This document shows, one piece after another, positions 29,591-34,568 of a DNA stretch of 34,568 bases. The notes under the pieces are model-generated. The model ran no database searches. It saw only the letters and a list, made by a program, of their open reading frames with translations, and was not told the origin of the DNA. Origin of the DNA: a virus; IMG/VR virus record IMGVR_UViG_3300038825_000684, positions 1-34,568 of that record, one strand, 5' to 3'. Within the stretch, counting starts at the first letter, position 1. Every line of letters begins with the position of its first letter. The translations under genes and the position numbers were made by a program.

Positions 29591-30454
29591 TTACGGATTG
29601 TTGAAGTTAACAACTCCAAGTGACGTGCTGGAAGCAGCATGTGACAAAGATGCGCCAAAAAGCACATCAGCGACGACGCTGGTGGCCAGGTGGTCGATGT
29701 CATAAGCTGATTGCACTCTTGGTTGCAATTGCATTGCCATGTACACTGATTCTTTCTTGAAAACAGTTGCAGTTTCATCTCCAGCATCGCCATCATCATC
29801 CCAATCAGTTGAGATGTAAGTTGGCATACCGTAGATCATACCCACAGAACCAGAGACATTAGGATTCTGCTCATCACCTCTGCGAGATGAATCGTAGAAA
29901 TCCTGTAGACTCAAGAGATACATGTATGAAGCAGGTGATGCATATAAGAATGTTTCACCATCTGCGTAGTCAAAACCAGCATCAAGCAGTTTTTGCAAAC
30001 CAGTTCTTAGAAGAGCTGATGTGACTTGGTTGTCATTTGACAAAGTAACATCGTTACCAGTTGCAGACTGAAGTACGTCCACTGCCAAGTAATTTTCAAC
30101 CTTTTTAGCAAGCGCATAACCCATAGACTGAGCATATGCACCAAAAAGGTTTGCTGATTCCTGGACACGAACAATATCTTCAATACGCTTTGCTTCGTAA
30201 TGATGTTGGTCCACACTAATAGTGACTTCACTATCGGTGTTTGCACTGTATGTTACCGCACTTCCTGCGGATTTCGCTGCAGCAGTCTCCTCAGAAACCT
30301 TTGGGATATGTAATGTATCACCACTAGGTAACTCAGAAGAAAAGTCCATCACTTGATTACGCAGTTGAAATTTTCTTTCTGCATAGTCAAGGATAGCATC
30401 CCGCCATAACTCAGGGATAAATACTGCGGCTGTTGTTGTTGTGACATTAGCCAT
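29591..30454 (-). CDS. Major capsid protein
   Basis: A 287-residue HK97-fold type capsid protein. Features are the N-terminal TAAVFIPELWRDAILDYAER (residues about 8-27), the long helix and E-loop region (LHIPKVSEETAAAKSAGSAV, then VSIDQHHYEAKRIEDIVRVQ written here as observed EVTISVDQHHYEAKRIEDIV), and C-terminal domain with FLYASPASYMYLLSLQDFYD and a closing strand. It follows the scaffold gene and has a ribosome site AGGAAA. Length is normal for this class. Confidence 0.88.
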   Translation of the reverse strand: MANVTTTTAAVFIPELWRDAILDYAERKFQLRNQVMDFSSELPSGDTLHIPKVSEETAAAKSAGSAVTYSANTDSEVTISVDQHHYEAKRIEDIVRVQESANLFGAYAQSMGYALAKKVENYLAVDVLQSATGNDVTLSNDNQVTSALLRTGLQKLLDAGFDYADGETFLYASPASYMYLLSLQDFYDSSRRGDEQNPNVSGSVGMIYGMPTYISTDWDDDGDAGDETATVFKKESVYMAMQLQPRVQSAYDIDHLATSVVADVLFGASLSHAASSTSLGVVNFNNP

Positions 30455-30468
30455 TTTTTATTTCCTTT

Positions 30469-31017
30469 CTAACTTCCTTTGCGCTTATACGATTCCAGTA
30501 TATTACTCCAGTTCATGCGCCTGTCTTCGTCTTTAATCTTCTTTAATTCCACATTACTGTCATTGACTGGCGCGGATGGTGCGCTGGATACCGCAACACG
30601 CTGTGTTCTGAATTTCTTAACTATAGCACGAAGCGCGTCTATGGGCAACTGCCCAAATGTTTCATGCTCATCCTCTGGTATCTCACTAAGAAGTTCAGCG
30701 CGAAGCGATGCTTCCTGCTGAGTAGCTCTTTCAACAATGGGTTCGAGTTCTGCGAGTTTGTTTGCACGCTCCTCGGCAAGATTCTTCCATTGCTCCTGCT
30801 CTTCCATTTGAGATATGCGAGTATCCTCGATTTCTTTGCGGAGTTTAGAAAGTTCTGTTTCCGCAGCTTGTGCGCGGCCACGATACTTCTTTGACTCTGC
30901 GATCAGGTTTCCAACTTCGAGGTTTTGTTGTTCCTGCTCTTGTACTTGATCAGCACCTACTGGGTCAAGCGATGGTGCTGGCACTTCCTGTGCAACTTGT
31001 GTTTGTTCTTCGGACAT
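30469..31017 (-). CDS. Scaffolding protein
   Basis: A 182-residue acidic, charged, strongly helical protein (YRGRAQAAETELSKLRKEIE, EEQEQWKNLAEERANKLAEL) with a proline- and glutamine-rich N-terminus and a helix-turn-helix basic C-terminus (DEDRRMNWSNILESYKRKGS), as in phage scaffold proteins that bind the capsid by the C-terminus. Its gene lies 14 bases upstream of the capsid gene. No protease domain is seen. Confidence 0.78.
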   Translation of the reverse strand: MSEEQTQVAQEVPAPSLDPVGADQVQEQEQQNLEVGNLIAESKKYRGRAQAAETELSKLRKEIEDTRISQMEEQEQWKNLAEERANKLAELEPIVERATQQEASLRAELLSEIPEDEHETFGQLPIDALRAIVKKFRTQRVAVSSAPSAPVNDSNVELKKIKDEDRRMNWSNILESYKRKGS

Positions 31018-31026
31018 CCTGTCCTC

Positions 31027-31485
31027 CTATATGTTTACTTTAACGTGTGTCTTGCTCATACGTGATAGGTTCTCGCCAATAGATATGGCAAATTGTTTGA
31101 CGATTGTATCTTCTACTTCTTCGCCTAATTCTTGATCTTCAGCAATAGAACGCTTTGGCATATTGCCTTCACCTTCATTATGGAGAAATAATTTTGTTCC
31201 TTGCTTATTCTTTTTAATACCATATAAGAACTGTATTTCTTGGTTCTTTTTTACATTTACTCGCACTCTTTTAAAATTATCTAACATCTTACCAGTCAAT
31301 GTTAAATTCACGTTATTAACATGTACTCCTTTGCGTTTTGCATATGACTTTGAGTAAGGTTTAAATTTCTTTCCTTCAAAATCTTCACCAAGACGAATTT
31401 GTTTTTTATGTGCTTCTACTGTTTTATCAGCCATGCGAAATACCTGAGTATCTCGAAACTTTAACATATCTTGTAGCTTAAACAT
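31027..31485 (-). CDS. Neck or virion-morphogenesis-like protein
   Basis: A 152-residue basic protein. The block LGEDFEGKKFKPYSKSYAKR followed by LTLTGKMLDNFKRV (about residues 33-72) is typical of phage virion morphogenesis and neck proteins, in which the F-x-P-Y-S segment precedes LTxTG. Start at ATG 31485 has GGAG eight bases upstream and overlaps the upstream gene by 8 bases; a longer version from 31539 would overlap by 62 bases. Confidence 0.6.
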   Translation of the reverse strand: MFKLQDMLKFRDTQVFRMADKTVEAHKKQIRLGEDFEGKKFKPYSKSYAKRKGVHVNNVNLTLTGKMLDNFKRVRVNVKKNQEIQFLYGIKKNKQGTKLFLHNEGEGNMPKRSIAEDQELGEEVEDTIVKQFAISIGENLSRMSKTHVKVNI

Positions 31486-32149
31486 CAACAGGACTCCAAT
31501 AGTGCCTGCAACGATGCCCGCCACCGTGTTCAAATCCATCTGACTTTACCTGTCTTATCTCACTAATGGTAAGTGGATCACTAGATAAATAGGTTCTGCA
31601 TACAGGACGATTCTTCTCGTCATCTGGCCCAACGTACTGATATAACGTATCTTCTGGTAAATCCATTGCCATAGCTCCAACTACAGCACGTCTATAATCA
31701 CCAAGCATTGTATAAATCGTATTTTCTACGCGTGGCGTGTTTGTGCGGACCGCAGTGCGCATAATATTCTTTAATTCATCGCCTTTTAGGCCACTATTTA
31801 GTCCAGATACCATAGCATTCTGCATTACGTTGCTGATTTGTCTGGTAACACCTTCAATACCTTGGCGTTGGAGAGTCTGGAGAGCCACGAGTTGTACCTC
31901 GCTTGTACGCCCAAAACTCGGCAAATCAGCAAGAATATCCTCAGTTGTAGCCATGAAGGAGTTGATTGCGGTAGAGAAGCGAAGCTCCTCAATAAAATAG
32001 GTCGAAAAGTCAATTGCAGCGACAATTCCCAGTATTTCAGCTGTAGATAAGCCTTCCTCTTCAAGATTTTCAACATCCTGTTGAAATCCATTGATGGCAT
32101 CTTCAATACTATTTTCATACGAATTAACTGTCTGGTCTATTGTTGGCAT
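31478..32149 (-). CDS. MuF-like minor head protein
   Basis: A 223-residue protein following the portal gene. The C-terminal part (YQYVGPDDEKNRPVCRTYLS and GFEHGGGHRCRHYWSPV) has the Cys/His pattern of the MuF/SPP1 gp7 family. The N-terminal part is helical, with a hydrophobic stretch. In phages with this gene order, such proteins enter the prohead with the portal and may act on entry. It overlaps the portal gene by 26 bases. Confidence 0.78.
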   Translation of the reverse strand: MPTIDQTVNSYENSIEDAINGFQQDVENLEEEGLSTAEILGIVAAIDFSTYFIEELRFSTAINSFMATTEDILADLPSFGRTSEVQLVALQTLQRQGIEGVTRQISNVMQNAMVSGLNSGLKGDELKNIMRTAVRTNTPRVENTIYTMLGDYRRAVVGAMAMDLPEDTLYQYVGPDDEKNRPVCRTYLSSDPLTISEIRQVKSDGFEHGGGHRCRHYWSPVDV

Positions 32150-33485
32150 TTAAGATATTAAGTAGTCTGTTCTGTGGCGCAGGTTCTTCGACTTCGGCTT
32201 GCTGTGCTTCAAACTTAGCTATCTCATCTGGTCCCGCGTCGGGATTGTGGTACTGGAACCAGTCGATAGGCTGTGCTAAATTACGGTCAAATCTCCAACT
32301 CCATAGCATAATCTCTGCTTCTGGAGTCAATGCGTAGTTTGGTTCTAGGAAGTCAACACTATATTCATCACCTACGTTCACATTAGCTTCTATTTCAATA
32401 ATTCTTTTGTCTACTTGATACCTGCGCTGTTCCCAAGGTCGCCATGTGTCTTCGGTCATTGCGCTGCGCTCGTCCATGTTTTCCATTTCCAAAATAGACA
32501 AACTTGCCGCTGACGGCGCATTCCCAGAATCCGAACGAGCATACTTTGCGCGGATATGGTTGTTATTTAGTGTGGTTTCTACTAAGAATCTAGTCGAGTC
32601 CACTATATCGTTCAAATTACCACCGCTTGAAGTTACGCCAAAGTTTGCCTGCTCTGGCAGGTATAATATCTTATCTGTGCCAATTGATATGCGTGATGGG
32701 TCATCAACACCGCTAATAAACTTGATTCCCAGGCAACCATATCTAATTGCAAGATTTAGCTCAAGTAATGCCACATTTACGGCAAGGTCCGTTTGAGCCA
32801 CGTCCATTGCGTTGCCTACGTGGTAGTCGCGGATCGGTGGATAGCGATGGCAGAAGGTTACTGGCAACATGCCATATGGATTAATGTCGTTTTCGTTGAC
32901 ACTCATCACTTTGCCTTCCTCATCAACAAGGAAATGCCTTCCAGGCACACCATAGCGTTCCTCAGTCCATACTGCATACATCACTTCTGAACTACGTGCG
33001 TTGCCTTGGTTTTCTATTGGATACATGACTCCAATTGGTTTATCTCTTGAGTCACCTGCTAAGAATAGTGGTGTAAAATGCGATAATATCTCATATTCAA
33101 TCTTTTGATCTACTTCATTCCACTTGCTTCTAAATGCCATTGTACCAAGCAGGAATGTCAAACGCTCTAAGATTCTGCGCTGCGCGTTGAGTCCATGTTT
33201 GTCTATAATAGACAAATAGGATTCGCTGGTGCGCATGCGCGGTGGGCGTTTGTATGTCATCGAACGCAGACTACAGACACGTCTGGTGAGATTATTTTGT
33301 GGGATGACCGTCTGACGCAGAGTCTCTGGGCCAAAGTAATCGCTCACATAGTGTTCTAGATTGATGCCTTCATAGAAGTCCATCAAATAGTCACGTTCGC
33401 GAGTACGCTCATCCTCGATATATTTTAACTGTTCTTGTAATGCGCTAACTATCGCGCCTTCGGATTGATCTTGAATTGTAAGCAT
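32124..33485 (-). CDS. Portal protein
   Basis: A 453-residue protein with portal features: N-terminal helix of DEL/RDYLMDFYEGINLEHYVSDY, the RQTVIPQNNLTRRVCSLRSM block, stem and wing region (NPYGMLPVTFCHRYPPIRDY, NALLELNLAIRYGCLGIKF seen as VNVALLELNLAIRYGCLGIK) and the clip region with WRPWEQRRYQVDKRIIEIEA. It is directly upstream of the MuF-like gene and downstream of terL, the usual order. ATG at 33485 is supported by the ribosome site on that side. Confidence 0.85.
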   Translation of the reverse strand: MLTIQDQSEGAIVSALQEQLKYIEDERTRERDYLMDFYEGINLEHYVSDYFGPETLRQTVIPQNNLTRRVCSLRSMTYKRPPRMRTSESYLSIIDKHGLNAQRRILERLTFLLGTMAFRSKWNEVDQKIEYEILSHFTPLFLAGDSRDKPIGVMYPIENQGNARSSEVMYAVWTEERYGVPGRHFLVDEEGKVMSVNENDINPYGMLPVTFCHRYPPIRDYHVGNAMDVAQTDLAVNVALLELNLAIRYGCLGIKFISGVDDPSRISIGTDKILYLPEQANFGVTSSGGNLNDIVDSTRFLVETTLNNNHIRAKYARSDSGNAPSAASLSILEMENMDERSAMTEDTWRPWEQRRYQVDKRIIEIEANVNVGDEYSVDFLEPNYALTPEAEIMLWSWRFDRNLAQPIDWFQYHNPDAGPDEIAKFEAQQAEVEEPAPQNRLLNILNANNRPDS

Positions 33486-33493
33486 ATCTACCT

Positions 33494-34568
33494 TTAAAAG
33501 AAATCGATGACACCAGCGTGTCGGTTTTTCATTGGAAATAAGTTAGTCAACAGAAAACGTAAAGCATCACATGCATGATCAAACTTACCATCTTTTTTTG
33601 GTTCATGTCGTAAGGTTTGATCTTCTCTATGTTCTGGATAGTGATAATTCTCATACGATTCTATACTTTTCTGGCATTTTGGATGAATAAAGAAGTGTGG
33701 TTCTCCATTTGCATCCTCAAACCATCTGCGCACATGAGATACTCCAGATACTACGTTTCTGGTTACTGCATCGCGTTTTACGCTGACGCGCAGGCCTTGG
33801 TTAGCAAATACCTGTATATCACTGATTCCTGACTGCAAATTTGTACCACTTCCAGCAGGATCGCCCCATATACCAGTAAATTCGTAGCCAAGTGACTTAA
33901 TCTTTGTCGCAAACTCCTCTGTGCGCGTGTTTTGCAGGCTGACTTCATCAATTTGATGCACATCAGCGAAATTCTTATCTTTATTGTGTAACTGAACGAT
34001 TACTGCATGCGCATGTCTGTATCCAAAGTCAATTCCAGCATATACTGGTTTGGATGGATCGTATCGTACGTCTTCTCGTATTTGTGTGGTCCTGTCTAAA
34101 GGAAACACCTTACCCGCATAGCTCTGGAACTCGCAGAGAATCTCCTGAAGATAGGTTTCTTTGGTCAGTGTGCGCTTTAATTCTTCGTGATCATCCTTAA
34201 AATATGGTGATAAGGTACTGGGAAAACGCCAAGATTCCCAATCTGGGTGTTCTTCGCTCTTTCCAAACTCATATAACTTGTGTAAATAGTTGAATCCACG
34301 CGGAGTGGAGCAGAATAACGCCCATCCTTGTCTATCAGATAGCGTTGGGCGCAGGTACATCTCAAATGTGTTTCTAGGTATCAAAGCCATTTCATCGCAT
34401 ACCAGGTAGTCAATTCCTTCTCCAATCAATGAATCTGGCGCGTCCGCTGATTTTACTACTAGCTCGCTTTGTAAACCTGCGAGTTTCATGTAGTACAGAT
34501 CACCAGATATTTCTTTTTTACTTTCCAGTGGCAGTTTCAGCTCTGTCATCACTACGCGTTTTACCTCA
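33494..34568 (-). CDS. terL: Terminase large subunit, C-terminal part (continues at 1-367)
   Basis: Nuclease part and rest of the ATPase. The frame is open to the last base and joins, across the circle, with the part at 1-367. Walker B is YLVCDE (about 25 residues after the repeat junction end). The nuclease core carries VYAGIDFGYRHAHAVIVQLH (first Asp), IWGDPAGSGTN (second Asp) and DHACDALRFLL (third), the RNase-H-like terminase triad. Ends 8 bases before the portal start. The gene is whole once the contig is closed. Confidence 0.93.
   Translation of the reverse strand, partial: EVKRVVMTELKLPLESKKEISGDLYYMKLAGLQSELVVKSADAPDSLIGEGIDYLVCDEMALIPRNTFEMYLRPTLSDRQGWALFCSTPRGFNYLHKLYEFGKSEEHPDWESWRFPSTLSPYFKDDHEELKRTLTKETYLQEILCEFQSYAGKVFPLDRTTQIREDVRYDPSKPVYAGIDFGYRHAHAVIVQLHNKDKNFADVHQIDEVSLQNTRTEEFATKIKSLGYEFTGIWGDPAGSGTNLQSGISDIQVFANQGLRVSVKRDAVTRNVVSGVSHVRRWFEDANGEPHFFIHPKCQKSIESYENYHYPEHREDQTLRHEPKKDGKFDHACDALRFLLTNLFPMKNRHAGVIDFF
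34435..34568. repeat. Terminal direct repeat, copy 2 (contig overlap)
   Basis: Same 134 bases as 1-134 with two synonymous differences. See the first copy. For annotation of the circular genome, one copy should be removed; the unit is 34,434 bases. Confidence 0.95.

Noticed and set aside
30735-30760. GGTTCGA-type segment suggesting a tRNA T-arm
   Set aside because: Lies inside the scaffold gene and no acceptor or anticodon stem can be built around it.
1-34568. Lysogeny module, CRISPR array or insertion sequence
   Set aside because: No integrase, excision protein, partition genes, regularly spaced direct repeats of CRISPR type, or transposase was found; the XRE protein alone does not show lysogeny.

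Overview
This window is essentially one complete genome of a small tailed phage, about 34.4 kb. The first 134 bases and the last 134 bases are the same stretch of the terminase large subunit gene with two silent differences, so the linear contig closes into a circle of about 34,434 bp. It shows a long non-contractile tail (siphovirus-like): tail tube protein, a pair of tail assembly chaperones joined by a -1 frameshift, and an 801-residue tape measure protein. A lipoprotein next to a membrane-anchored coiled-coil protein suggests a spanin pair and so a Gram-negative host. The small-protein families and the overall AT-rich composition resemble uncultured aquatic phages; the host itself cannot be named from the sequence. 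There is no integrase, tRNA, rRNA, CRISPR array or insertion sequence that I can see.

Layout. Nearly everything lies on the minus strand. The late (virion) genes run from 1005 down to 1, across the contig join, and from 34568 down to 11263: HTH protein, small and large terminase, portal, MuF-like minor head protein, neck-type protein, scaffold, major capsid protein, a capsid-downstream hairpin, small proteins, a 1307-residue tail fibre, a lysis/membrane block (two-TM protein, spanin-like pair, MscS-like protein, XhlA-like protein), five very basic small proteins, a lysozyme-like protein, then connector, tail completion, tail tube, chaperones, tape measure and two large tail-tip proteins, the first carrying an inserted LamG-type lectin domain. 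A Cro/CI-like regulator beside an 11-bp-arm palindrome (11209-11243) separates this from the early/replication genes (10929 to 3447): SSB-like protein, three small stand-alone PD-(D/E)XK nucleases, a Dam-type adenine methyltransferase, a C5-cytosine methyltransferase, a Cas4-like exonuclease and a TOPRIM primase-helicase. Most neighbours in both blocks overlap by ATGA, TAATG or a few bases, so translation is probably coupled.

The exception is a 2 kb unit on the plus strand (about 1285-3292) with its own promoter, an operator-like dyad inside it, six small genes including a GP88-family protein, and a perfect intrinsic terminator. Between its third and fourth genes lies a complete type I hammerhead ribozyme (about 2706-2778), with every core nucleotide and all three stems present. 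It is predicted to cut the mRNA just upstream of the fourth gene's ribosome binding site. This is the most striking element in the window.

Other points of interest are the A AAA AAG frameshift site, the cluster of basic proteins, repeat arrays downstream of the primase-helicase gene that could be an origin or operators, a strong excess of the word GCGC in most of the genome but almost none in the tail fibre gene, and a nested gene pair at the lipoprotein locus.
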